64,000 nt of DNA from JAFGPS01 sp964628465 (GTDB lineage Bacteria; Planctomycetota; Phycisphaerae; Sedimentisphaerales; Anaerobacaceae): contig CAZVOA010000012.1 in assembly GCA_964628465.1 (NCBI GenBank), positions 23,447 through 87,446 on the forward strand, in the 5' to 3' direction. The notes below the pieces were generated by a model. That model did no database searches and was not told where the DNA came from. It saw nothing but the letters and a program-made list of their open reading frames with translations. The position numbers and the translations under genes were made by a program. Positions 41,270-49,462 of the stretch are shown here, piece by piece (position 1 is the stretch's first letter; each line of letters opens with the position of its first letter).

Positions 41270-41339
41270 ACAATTGCTAATAAAGGTCTTTTTTTGTTGC
41301 TTATTTATTTCATTGTTTTTACTATAAAGCTGTCGGCAA

Positions 41340-41430
41340 AGAGGATTTTACGGCACATAGGGGTGTCGGGCGAAAAGCCGATGTAAGCAGGGAATCGCAG
41401 GTACTGATTTGAGAAATTATGAGGAGTTTA
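41340..41430 (+). promoter_or_regulatory. possible structured 5' leader
   Basis: GC-rich relative to its surroundings, with a candidate CGGCAC/GTGTCG stem (41351 region) and a GAAA-tetraloop-like hairpin (CGGGC-GAAA-AGCCG, about 41368-41383), just before the DUF1349-like gene. Does not match a riboswitch consensus I know. Confidence 0.3.
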
Positions 41431-41432
41431 TT

Positions 41433-43032
41433 ATGAGAGGTTATTTTATGAACAAATCGATGGCGGCAATCATTCTTGTATTATTATGTTTTAGCGTTTG
41501 CAGGGGAAATGCAATTCTGGATTCTGCCGTTTATGATTGTAATTGCGTCTATAATCCTGACTCGAATACATGCGATTGTAATTGTATATGCGAGGAGCCT
41601 GAGCCGCTTCATGTCGCTTATTATTTCGAGGATTTTAACGAAGCGTTTGATTTGAACTGGCATTGTGATGATTTTGATTTTACTCATATGTCTTTCACAA
41701 AAGTGCCGGGGGCATTGACTCTCACTACTCAGGATGGTACTTACGAAAGAGAAAATAATGATTGTAAAAATGTTTTCTACATTGATTTCCCGGCATCTCA
41801 GGCACACGATTTTCAGGTTACTACATGTATTTCTAATTTCGAGCCTAACACGATATGGAATCAGGCCGGCCTGATGCTTTTTTATGATAAAGACAACTTC
41901 TTAAAATATGTTTATGAATATGGAGAAGAATCTCCGGGCAACGGGCTTGTTTTAACGGCGGCGACTGAAACTAATGGTGTTCCTCAGTATCAATGGTTTG
42001 AAACAGAGCAATATCCCCAAAAAATGTGGCTTCGGATAATCAAGCGAGGTGACTTGTGTAAATTATATAACAGTATTGATGGAAAAACATATAATCCATT
42101 GAAGATACTTTTACTTGCCAGGCTTACTGAGGATAATACTATTCCGTGTCCATCATTTCCGATTACCAAGATTGGAGTTTTTGCAAATTACGGAAGTGCT
42201 AACGGCTCGCTGGAAGTTGACGCTTCATTTGAATTTCTTGAATTCAGAGTATTGCCAAGCGAACCGAATTTAGCCGAAGAACCGAATATTCCTGATGATA
42301 TGAATATATGTGATTGTAATTGCGTATATAATCCTGACTCGAATACTTGCGATTGCAATTGTGTATGCCCGGAACCTGATCCGCTGCCTGTCGCATTTTT
42401 ATTTGATGATTTTAACGAAGCTTTGGATTTGTCGTGGAATATTCTTCATGAAGATGAAAGTCACTGGTCTTTAACAAAACGACCGGGAGCATTAACCATT
42501 ACAACTCAAAGCGGTACGTTCGAGTACTCTGGCACTCGACTATCGCAATCTTTTCCTTCTTGATTTCCCTGTATCACAATTAATGGATTTTCAGATAACT
42601 ACCTGTATTTCTAATTTTAATCTCAGGCAGCAATGGAATCAGGCTGGTTTGGTTCTCTGGTATGACGAGGACAATTATTTAAAGTTTGTTTATGAATATG
42701 GCAATGATACACCCCAGGGAAGCGGAATTTTGTTTACAGTGGGAACGCAGATTAATGGAGGCTCAGAGTTTAACTGGTATCTGGCAGATCAGACACCACA
42801 GACTACATGGATGAGGATAATCAAACGAGGTGAACGTTATGAGTTTTACAGCAGCACGGAAGGAGAAATTTTTATTCCTTTGAAAGTATATCGCGGAAGT
42901 CGAACTTCTACTTATCCGTGTCTTCCGACCCCTATAATAAATATTGGAATCTTTACCAGTAACTATATTACTTCTACAGCACCGGAAGTCGATGCTTCGT
43001 TTGAATATTTTGAATTTAAAACGTTGCCTTAA
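41433..43032 (+). pseudogene. secreted duplicated concanavalin-like (DUF1349-type) protein, frameshifted
   Basis: One gene split by a +1 shift near 42530-42552. The upstream part ends at a TGA (42561-42563), and the frame that restores homology (LDFPVSQLMDFQITTCISNF) carries on to the stop at 43030. From ATG 41433 (GAGGAG upstream) come a signal peptide, then two repeats. Each repeat has a Cys-rich linker (CNCVYNPDSNTCDCNC) and a DUF1349-like jelly roll with FDFTHMSFTKVPGALTLTT and WNQAGLMLFYDKDNFLKYVY; repeat 2 has the matching WNQAGLVLWYDEDNYLKFVY. Proteins with this domain often bind sugars beside xylan enzymes. Either a recent inactivation or a sequencing error. Confidence 0.72.
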
Positions 43033-43298
43033 GAACCGAATCCAGAATTAAATATATAGAAACTCTTTAAAAGGAATTGCATTATAAAATGGTTGATTGA
43101 GGTATTCTTCATAAGAGATTATTTTTTCGTCATTATAAGCAAGGTTTTTTTGAAATTCAAATCATTATTAATAGTTTGCGATAACATTGGGGCAATTTGC
43201 TTTTTTTAGTTTTGATTTTTTCCGCTTTTCCTTTATGATATTATTATTAGCTGAATACTAATAGAAAACTGAAAACTGTTGGAACAGGGGTAATCAAA

Positions 43299-45431
43299 AT
43301 GAAACAGAAAAAATCGTTCAAAATCGCAATGTTGGCTTTTATCATTTTATTATGTGGCTCAATCAATTGCTTATATGCTGATGACGGCTATGACTTATGG
43401 CTCAAGTATAATAAAGTCACTGATGCTCAGAAACTCGCGGAATATCAGGCGGCAATTACATCTGTTGTGATTCAGGGTGATTCACCAACCTGCAAGGTTA
43501 TGAAAGATGAATTGCAAAAAGGTTTATCCGGTTTACTTGGAAAAGAAACTGCTTTCAGCAATTCAGTTGAAAAAGCGGGTACGCTTGTAATCGGAACACC
43601 TGAAAATTCAGGTATTGTTGCGAAATTGAATTTGGCGGATTCTCTTAAAGAACTTGGCGATGAAGGATTTATTATTAAATCTACCGAAATTGATGGCAAG
43701 AAATGTGTTGTAATCTCAGCCAAAAAAGATATCGGTTTGCTATACGGTGCGTTTGAATTGTTACGCATGATGCAGACACAAAAGTCACTGACCACTCTCA
43801 ATATATCATCGAAACCGAAAATTCAACTCCGCGTTCTCAATCACTGGGACAATCGCAACGGCTCAATCGAAAGAGGTTATGCAGGAAAATCACTCTGGAA
43901 GTGGGATGAACTTCCTGGTACAGTCGATTCCAGATATACTGATTACGCGAGAGCGAATGCGTCACTTGGTATCAATGGAAGCGTACTGAACAACGTAAAT
44001 TCCGACGCTGTTTTCTTCACTACAGAGTTTCTGCAAAAAATCGCGAAACTGGCGGATGTTTTCAGGCCTTATGGCATTAAAGTATATCTTTCGATAAGAT
44101 ATACCTTACCCTCACAGATGAAAACTGAAAATGGAATAGGCCCGCTTACTACAGCTGATCCTCTTGATCCAACTGTTAAGGAATGGTGGAAAGATAAGGC
44201 ACGGGAAATATATAAATATATTCCTGATTTCGGAGGCTTTCTTGTAAAGGCGAACTCCGAAGGTCAGCCCGGACCGCAGGATTATGGCAAGACACATGCG
44301 GACGGAGCAAATTTGCTCGCCGATGCGATTGCGCCATATGGCGGCATAGTAATGTATCGTGCTTTCGTTTATGATCCCGATGTCGATCCCGATAGAGCTA
44401 ATCGTGCCTATATGGAATTTATGCCCCTCGATGGTAAGTTTAAAGATAATGTTCTGGTTCAGGCCAAGAACGGTCCTGTAGATTTCCAGCCCCGCGAGCC
44501 GGTTCAGCCTTTATTCGGCGCAATGAAACAAACTCCGGTCATGGCAGAACTGCAGGTTACACAGGAATATCTTGGGTGGTCAACACATTTGGTTTATCTT
44601 GCTCCCATGTGGAAAGAGTATCTGGAGTTCGATACTCATGCCAAAGGTGAAGGTTCGACAATGGCGAAAGTTATTGACGGCTCAGTTCATAATAATAAAT
44701 TAACAGCCATTGCCGGCGTTTCAAATACAGGCGATGACAGAAACTGGTGCGGCCATTTCTTCGCGCAATCGAACTGGTTTGCTTATGGCCGCCTTGCGTG
44801 GGATCATGAATTGAGTTCCGAAGAAATCGCGGATGAATGGATTAAGATGTCAATAACAAATGACAGTGACGCGGTTAAGACTATTAAAACAATGATGATG
44901 GGGACATGGGAAGCATGTATTAATTATATGACACCGCTTGGGCTTCATCATATTATGGATAGCAGCCATTACGGACCTGGGCCAAGTATTTCACGCTCGT
45001 CACGAATTGACTGGACATCGGCTTATTATCATAAAGCGGATGAAAAAGGCGTAGGTTTCGACAGAAGCTCGACCGGCAGTAAATTCGCAAGCCAGTATTT
45101 CTCACCGTGGAAAGAGATATTCGATAATATCGAAACTTGCCCGGATCAATATCTGCTCTGGTTCCATCATGTCCCGTGGGATTATAAGATGAAATCAGGA
45201 AGAACTTTATGGGATGAGCTTTGTGTGAAATATTATGAGGGAACTGATTATGTAGAGCAAATGGCAAAAACATGGCAATCGATGAAAGATAAAGTTGACC
45301 CGGAAATATTTGCTCATGTCACAGCAAAACTTAATCAGCATGTAATTGATGCGGCGAAGTGGCGTGACACATGTTTAAGCTATTTCGGCGGATACAGCAA
45401 AATGCCGATTCCTGAATCGGTTAAAAAATAA
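43299..45431 (+). CDS. aguA: GH67 alpha-glucuronidase, secreted
   Basis: 710 residues with a signal peptide (1-27). Cleaves (4-O-methyl)-glucuronic acid from the ends of xylo-oligosaccharides. The three catalytic acidic residues are all present with GH67 spacing: E321 (LVKANSEGQPGPQDYG), D395 (AKNGPVDFQPRE) and E423 (LQVTQEYLG). Other family segments: RVLNHWDNRNGSIERGYAGKS and GRLAWDHELSSEEIADEW. A signal peptide is unusual because many GH67 enzymes are intracellular, so oligosaccharide debranching may occur in the periplasm here. It is followed by a palindromic repeat. Confidence 0.95.
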   Translation: MKQKKSFKIAMLAFIILLCGSINCLYADDGYDLWLKYNKVTDAQKLAEYQAAITSVVIQGDSPTCKVMKDELQKGLSGLLGKETAFSNSVEKAGTLVIGTPENSGIVAKLNLADSLKELGDEGFIIKSTEIDGKKCVVISAKKDIGLLYGAFELLRMMQTQKSLTTLNISSKPKIQLRVLNHWDNRNGSIERGYAGKSLWKWDELPGTVDSRYTDYARANASLGINGSVLNNVNSDAVFFTTEFLQKIAKLADVFRPYGIKVYLSIRYTLPSQMKTENGIGPLTTADPLDPTVKEWWKDKAREIYKYIPDFGGFLVKANSEGQPGPQDYGKTHADGANLLADAIAPYGGIVMYRAFVYDPDVDPDRANRAYMEFMPLDGKFKDNVLVQAKNGPVDFQPREPVQPLFGAMKQTPVMAELQVTQEYLGWSTHLVYLAPMWKEYLEFDTHAKGEGSTMAKVIDGSVHNNKLTAIAGVSNTGDDRNWCGHFFAQSNWFAYGRLAWDHELSSEEIADEWIKMSITNDSDAVKTIKTMMMGTWEACINYMTPLGLHHIMDSSHYGPGPSISRSSRIDWTSAYYHKADEKGVGFDRSSTGSKFASQYFSPWKEIFDNIETCPDQYLLWFHHVPWDYKMKSGRTLWDELCVKYYEGTDYVEQMAKTWQSMKDKVDPEIFAHVTAKLNQHVIDAAKWRDTCLSYFGGYSKMPIPESVKK

Positions 45432-45446
45432 CTAATCTGTTGAACA

Positions 45447-45538
45447 TGTCATTGCGAGCCGACTGAAAGTCGGCGCGGCAATCTATAATCGTGCGTTATT
45501 AGATTGCTTCGTCAGCCTTCGGCTTCCTCGCAATGACA
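45447..45538. repeat. 92-bp palindromic element (MITE-like)
   Basis: Terminal inverted repeats TGTCATTGCGAG / CTCGCAATGACA enclose a nested GCAATCT/AGATTGC pair and two small hairpins (GCCGACTGAAAGTCGGC; AGCCTTCGGCT). It lies in the gap after the GH67 gene. Sequences of this TGTCATTGCGAG type are common dispersed intergenic repeats in many bacterial genomes. Confidence 0.8.
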
Positions 45539-45593
45539 TAATTGCTATTATCTATTTGATAACTTTTGCAGAATATAATTTGGAGAAATTTGA

Positions 45594-46622
45594 ATGACTG
45601 AAGAGCAATGGTCTTTACTTCTTGATGTAATAAACGGAAAAAAGATTGATCCGGTTCCGGTTGGTTTTATTATCGACAGTCCCTGGCTTCCCGGCTGGGC
45701 TGGAATGACGATTATGGATTATTATTCCAGCGATCAGATGTGGTTTGACGCGAATATGAAAGCGATAAACACGTTTCCCGACGCGATGTTTTTGCCGGGT
45801 TTCTGGTCCGAGTATGGGATGTGTACAGAGCCTTCCGCGTTCGGTTCAAGATGCTCATGGAAGCCAGATGAGTTTCCATACGCTTTCCCAATTATTAAAA
45901 GTACGAGTGACATAGATGATATCCAAAAGCCAGACCCGGCCAGTGACGGCATGCTCCCGTTTGTTATCAGCAGGCTCAAACATACACAGAAATCAATCGA
46001 GAACGAAGGCCATTCAATAAAATTTGCCATTGCCCGCGGGCCGCTGAATATCGCTACTTTTCTTATGGGTACGACCGAGTTTCTAATGGCAACGCAGTTA
46101 GAGCCGGACAGGATAAAAAAACTTCTCGACATTATTTCAGATTTTCTCGTTGACTGGATTCGGTTGCAGGTGCAGACTTTCCCGACAATAGATGGAATTC
46201 TCCTTCTTGATGATATTGTAGGTTTTATTGGCGAGCAGGATTTTATTAAGTTTGCAAAACCTTATTTACAGAAAGTATATAACTGTGTCGATGTGAGTGT
46301 AAGATTTTTCCACAACGATGCGCCGGGACTTGTATGCGCACCGCATCTTGGCGAAATTGGAATCAATCTTTTTAATTTCAGCCACGACCATGACATAGCC
46401 CAAATGAAAAAACTCGTTGGCGACAAAGTCACGCTGCTTGGAAATATTCCGCCTCGTGACGTTTTAGCCGCCGGCACACCTGAGGATGTAAAAGCCGCGG
46501 CAAGAAAGATGCTCGATTCTCTCGAAGACAAATCACGCATTATCGCCTCCTGCGGCGGAGGTATGCCGCAAAATGTCTCCACAGAGAACATAAACGCATT
46601 CATCGAAGAGATACAAAAATAG
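45594..46622 (+). CDS. uroporphyrinogen decarboxylase-superfamily (MtaA/CmuA-like) protein
   Basis: 342 residues of the URO-D fold. Recognisable are the N-terminal MTEEQWSLLLDVINGKKIDPVPV, an IAR-GPLNIATFLMGTTEF stretch, GILLLDDIVGFIGEQDF, FFHNDAPGLVCAPHLGEIGINLFNF, and LLGNIPPRDVLAAGTPEDV, then SCGGGMPQNVSTEN. This branch includes corrinoid-dependent methyltransferases more than heme enzymes. It is not next to any heme gene but sits after the alpha-glucuronidase, so a link to 4-O-methylglucuronate methyl handling is conceivable but unproven. No signal peptide. Confidence 0.75.
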   Translation: MTEEQWSLLLDVINGKKIDPVPVGFIIDSPWLPGWAGMTIMDYYSSDQMWFDANMKAINTFPDAMFLPGFWSEYGMCTEPSAFGSRCSWKPDEFPYAFPIIKSTSDIDDIQKPDPASDGMLPFVISRLKHTQKSIENEGHSIKFAIARGPLNIATFLMGTTEFLMATQLEPDRIKKLLDIISDFLVDWIRLQVQTFPTIDGILLLDDIVGFIGEQDFIKFAKPYLQKVYNCVDVSVRFFHNDAPGLVCAPHLGEIGINLFNFSHDHDIAQMKKLVGDKVTLLGNIPPRDVLAAGTPEDVKAAARKMLDSLEDKSRIIASCGGGMPQNVSTENINAFIEEIQK

Positions 46623-46745
46623 TTTTGTGTGGGTGGTACTTGTCACGGCGCAGTGCTTTTGTCATAGAAGGACATGTATAGATATGTGCTTGCTGAAAAA
46701 GAAGTTACAGTAATATTTAACTTTAAATCTTTCAGTTTGAGTTCA

Positions 46746-47486
46746 TCATTGTATTTCTTCCAGATTATTTAGTTGGTATTGTTGTTCGGGGGTTTCGTCT
46801 TTTTTATTCGGTATGCTGAGGAAGGGGACTACTTTGAAATTTATGCTGAAATGTCCGGCTGGTATGAATTCGCCTGCGTAGGGTCCTGTATTTGCTCTGC
46901 CGTCCCACTCGATTTTGCCTTCCTTCCCGATAACAGGGTCAATTATCCAGAGTTCGGCGAGCGGCATTTCGTACTCGTCAACTATATTAATACAGGCTTC
47001 TTTTACCTGGATATCTTTGGGGAGTTTGATGAGATATGTAAATGTCATACCTGATCCGACCGCGATATATTGGTCAGCGAATATTTTGCGAAAAATAATG
47101 TAAACGATACATTCTTTTACATCGCTATCCTGATTCCATCGCCCGTCGCTTGTACGTACCCATAGCCGCGCTCTATAACAGCCAATACTCCCAAATTTAC
47201 AATTAATTATCACTTTATCCGGTCCCCTGAGAGAAAACATAAAGTCCCAGTCATTGTTGTTAAATTTGTACAAGTCCCATTTCCATTCGATGATTTGCCT
47301 TCCCTCAGGGTCGTAAGATGTACTTCCGTCGAAATGCGCAAACTCATTAACATCTCTGATTTGTACATATGGAGCTCTTTGGTAATTAATTTGCGGTATA
47401 GGCAGCTTATAGAAGGTATATGAACTGCCCGCGGCGAAACATGGGGAAACCGCAGCAAGAATGAGAATATTTATGTATCTTTTCAT
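46746..47486 (-). CDS. secreted PKD-like protein, unknown
   Basis: 246 residues with a signal peptide (1-19, MKRYINILILAAVSPCFA). The middle has a PKD-type segment (FAHFDGSTSYDPEGRQIIEWKWDL, about 49-72) and Cys-containing strands. The C-terminal part (WDGRANTGPYAGEFIPAGHFSINF) resembles the FlgD-like/FnIII repeats found in surface proteins. No enzyme motif. It is separated from URO-D gene (convergent, 123 bases) and is preceded, to its right, by a heptad-type repeat region. Confidence 0.65.
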   Translation of the reverse strand: MKRYINILILAAVSPCFAAGSSYTFYKLPIPQINYQRAPYVQIRDVNEFAHFDGSTSYDPEGRQIIEWKWDLYKFNNNDWDFMFSLRGPDKVIINCKFGSIGCYRARLWVRTSDGRWNQDSDVKECIVYIIFRKIFADQYIAVGSGMTFTYLIKLPKDIQVKEACINIVDEYEMPLAELWIIDPVIGKEGKIEWDGRANTGPYAGEFIPAGHFSINFKVVPFLSIPNKKDETPEQQYQLNNLEEIQ

Positions 47487-47508
47487 TATACAAATCTCCC
47501 ATGGACTA

Positions 47509-47582
47509 TAAGAACAGCGTACAGCGGATAGAAAAAATTTAACGTACAGGGCTAACTAAACGCTCTACGCTCCACGCTATGC
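47509..47582. repeat. inverted pair of 7-bp-periodic arrays (AGCGTAC / ACGCTCT class)
   Basis: Left arm AGCGTAC, AGCGGAT; right arm ACGCTCT, ACGCTCC, ACGCTAT: 7-base period with opposite strand sense. Same architecture as the other inverted arrays but a third sequence class. Located just upstream of the leftward gene that starts at 47486. Confidence 0.6.
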
Positions 47583-47792
47583 TCGATTATATATTAAAGG
47601 CGCTTGAGATACAGGATTTATTGTATAAAAATAAAATATTTTCAAAAAAAGTCAGAAATTACAAGAAAATTCACTTTTTGAACGTCTTATATATAGCGTA
47701 ATTTGTGATGTCGAACTTGAGCTTTGTTATTGACGCAGCTAAGGTTAATCAATAAAATTAGGAATGTTTAGCAAAATTAAGACTTACATTCT
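47583..47792. other. AT-rich intergenic region, no gene seen
   Basis: Between the heptad pair and the 112-bp palindromic element. Nothing recognisable except AT-rich sequence. Confidence 0.4.
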
Positions 47793-47904
47793 TTGTCATG
47801 CTGAATGAAATGAAGCATCCGGCTATCGAGCGGAAATTAGCTTGTGAAAGTTATATTTCATTCCTATGCCAGATTCTTCGTCCTTTAAGGACTCAGAATG
47901 ACAA
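47793..47904. repeat. 112-bp palindromic element
   Basis: Ends TTGTCATGCTGAA and, in inverted form, TCTCAGAATGACAA-like sequence (11 of 13 terminal bases pair). Inner parts GAAGCATCCGG and CCAGATTCTTCG also match each other in inverted form. This is another dispersed intergenic family, distinct from the one at 45447. Confidence 0.7.
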
Positions 47905-47951
47905 CTGCGTTATTTTGTGAGAAATTCTAAGCGATTTATGAGGATTATTTT

Positions 47952-48533
47952 ATGAAAAATATTTTTTTAATTATATTTGCTATTGTACTTGTGGGTTGTG
48001 TAGCTGAAAGACCGGATGGCCCGACGATGGATGCTCAAAAGATGTTGAGTTGTCCTGAAATAGTAGAAGCTGCGGCTATGAATCTCGAACAAATCAAAAT
48101 TGAGCCATTACTGGTTCAGGCATGGAAGAAAAGTGTGCTTTCCAATAAAACGCAGCCGTGCAGTGCCTGCCAAAAATTAAACTCGGCCGTTTATGTTCTG
48201 AATGATGAGAAAGGCATTTATAAACCTGCCATGCTGGAAATGATAAAAAATATCAGTCAGGAAGATCCTAACAAAGCACCGATACAAAACAAGCCGTATA
48301 TAAGCAGTTCGAAAATAGATCAACAAACAATGGAAAAAACTGCTCTGGCTCAACAATACCTGAATGCTATCGATGATTTGCAGCTATTTCTAAGCACAGA
48401 ACTGAAAATGTCCGTTCTTAATGCGAGAAATTTCGCTATGGATAATTATTTTATTCCTTTACTTCAGGAACAAGAGAAATTTCATGATCCGAACCAAATT
48501 CAGACGGAAGTTGCCGAGCCAAATGAATTATAA
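47952..48533 (+). CDS. lipoprotein of unknown function
   Basis: 193 residues. Signal peptide with a lipobox (IVLVGC, Cys 16). The mature part is helical and charged, with a Cys pair (PCSACQK, about 73-78) that might bind metal or form a disulfide. No family recognised. GAGGATT upstream of the ATG. Confidence 0.7.
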   Translation: MKNIFLIIFAIVLVGCVAERPDGPTMDAQKMLSCPEIVEAAAMNLEQIKIEPLLVQAWKKSVLSNKTQPCSACQKLNSAVYVLNDEKGIYKPAMLEMIKNISQEDPNKAPIQNKPYISSSKIDQQTMEKTALAQQYLNAIDDLQLFLSTELKMSVLNARNFAMDNYFIPLLQEQEKFHDPNQIQTEVAEPNEL

Positions 48534-48536
48534 AGT

Positions 48537-48600
48537 TATAAGTGCCTAAAATAGGGACAAAGTAACAAAGTGGCAAAGGCACAAAGTATTCTGAGCCTCT
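48537..48600. repeat. CAAAG-type short tandem repeat
   Basis: Degenerate roughly 8-base units (GACAAAG, TAACAAAG, TGGCAAAG, GCACAAAG) after the lipoprotein stop codon, with an AAGTTATAAGTGCC start similar to the heptad arrays. Confidence 0.55.
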
Positions 48601-48612
48601 TTTACTCATATA

Positions 48613-49341
48613 CTATTTTTCCGGGACAGGCATATTCAATTCGGCCAGAACTTTTTTCATGTCTTCCCAAACTCTCCTTCGGTTTTCCGGGGAATAGTTT
48701 CTCAGCAGGTAAGCCGGGTGGTATGTAGCCATGAGTTTGACAGGGGGGGTATTCAGCCCAATACTATATTCATGGAAACGACCTCTAAGATGACCGATAG
48801 CTTCGTTGGAATTCAGTAGTGTCCTGGCCGCGTGAGCGCCGAGAGCGACTATAACTTCCGGGCTGATTATTTCAATCTGCCTTTGCAGAAAAGGAAGGCA
48901 GCATATAATTTCTTCGGCTTTTGGGTCGCGATTTTCAGGCGGCCTGCATTTGAGTATGTTTGCGATAAACACATCAGTTCTTTTCAGGCCGCACGCGTTT
49001 AAGATGTTTTCAAGAAGCTGGCCGGCTCTTCCGACAAATGGACGTCCCTGTTCATCTTCATCGGCACCTGGTGCTTCGCCTATGAACATAATACGGGCGT
49101 TGGGATTGCCTTCGCCCGGTACGACTTTGTTTCGTGTTGATACAAGTTCGCATTTACAGCAAACACGAACTTCCTCGGAAATTTTTTCTAATGCTTTTAC
49201 TTTTTGTGCTGTTGTCATTGTGCTTTCTTTTTCATCTGGCGTTGTTGGTGCAGCGTTTCCCCTGACGGTGAAGCCGCAAAGGAACTCCTCCATCTCAAGA
49301 TGCTGCCGTACTACTTTGTTGATATCAATTTCTTTCTGCAT
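48613..49341 (-). CDS. family 4-type uracil-DNA glycosylase (Fe-S)
   Basis: 242 residues from the longest start; the conserved domain begins near residue 45 (KVKALEKISEEVRVCCKCEL), so the true start may be later (ATG near 49218). Motifs: the CxxC pair VCCKCELVSTR, GEAPGADEDEQGRPFVGRAGQ, NILKCRPPENRDPK, a CCLPFLQRQI Cys, and the catalytic HPAYLL. The four cysteines are those that hold a [4Fe-4S] cluster in family 4 enzymes. It removes uracil from DNA. Encoded leftward, just before the KaiC-like gene with a small hairpin in between. Confidence 0.9.
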   Translation of the reverse strand: MQKEIDINKVVRQHLEMEEFLCGFTVRGNAAPTTPDEKESTMTTAQKVKALEKISEEVRVCCKCELVSTRNKVVPGEGNPNARIMFIGEAPGADEDEQGRPFVGRAGQLLENILNACGLKRTDVFIANILKCRPPENRDPKAEEIICCLPFLQRQIEIISPEVIVALGAHAARTLLNSNEAIGHLRGRFHEYSIGLNTPPVKLMATYHPAYLLRNYSPENRRRVWEDMKKVLAELNMPVPEK

Positions 49342-49397
49342 TGCAGGGGATTATACAGCGGCGGTAATATTTGTGCAATAATGTTTCTATGCCCAGT

Positions 49398-49440
49398 CAG
49401 GCGGATTTCGGTCGGACAAGTCAGACCCGTCCGACTTGTC
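49398..49440. repeat. GACAAGTC/GACTTGTC palindromic repeat
   Basis: GGACAAGTCAGACC and GTCCGACTTGTCTGA form an imperfect hairpin in the 121-base gap between two leftward genes. There is no T-run in the leftward sense immediately after it. It looks like a dispersed intergenic palindrome, though termination cannot be excluded. Confidence 0.5.
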
Positions 49441-49462
49441 TGATATTAAATTCGTTACTTTT

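Noticed and set aside
41340..41430. Known riboswitch (c-di-GMP, c-di-AMP, cobalamin, SAM)
   Set aside because: None of the conserved cores I know could be matched. Only generic stems are visible.
42583..43032. Second half of the DUF1349-like protein as an independent gene
   Set aside because: Its N terminus begins in mid-domain; it aligns with the middle of repeat 1, and no ribosome-binding site or signal peptide is present, so it is the remainder of the frameshifted gene.
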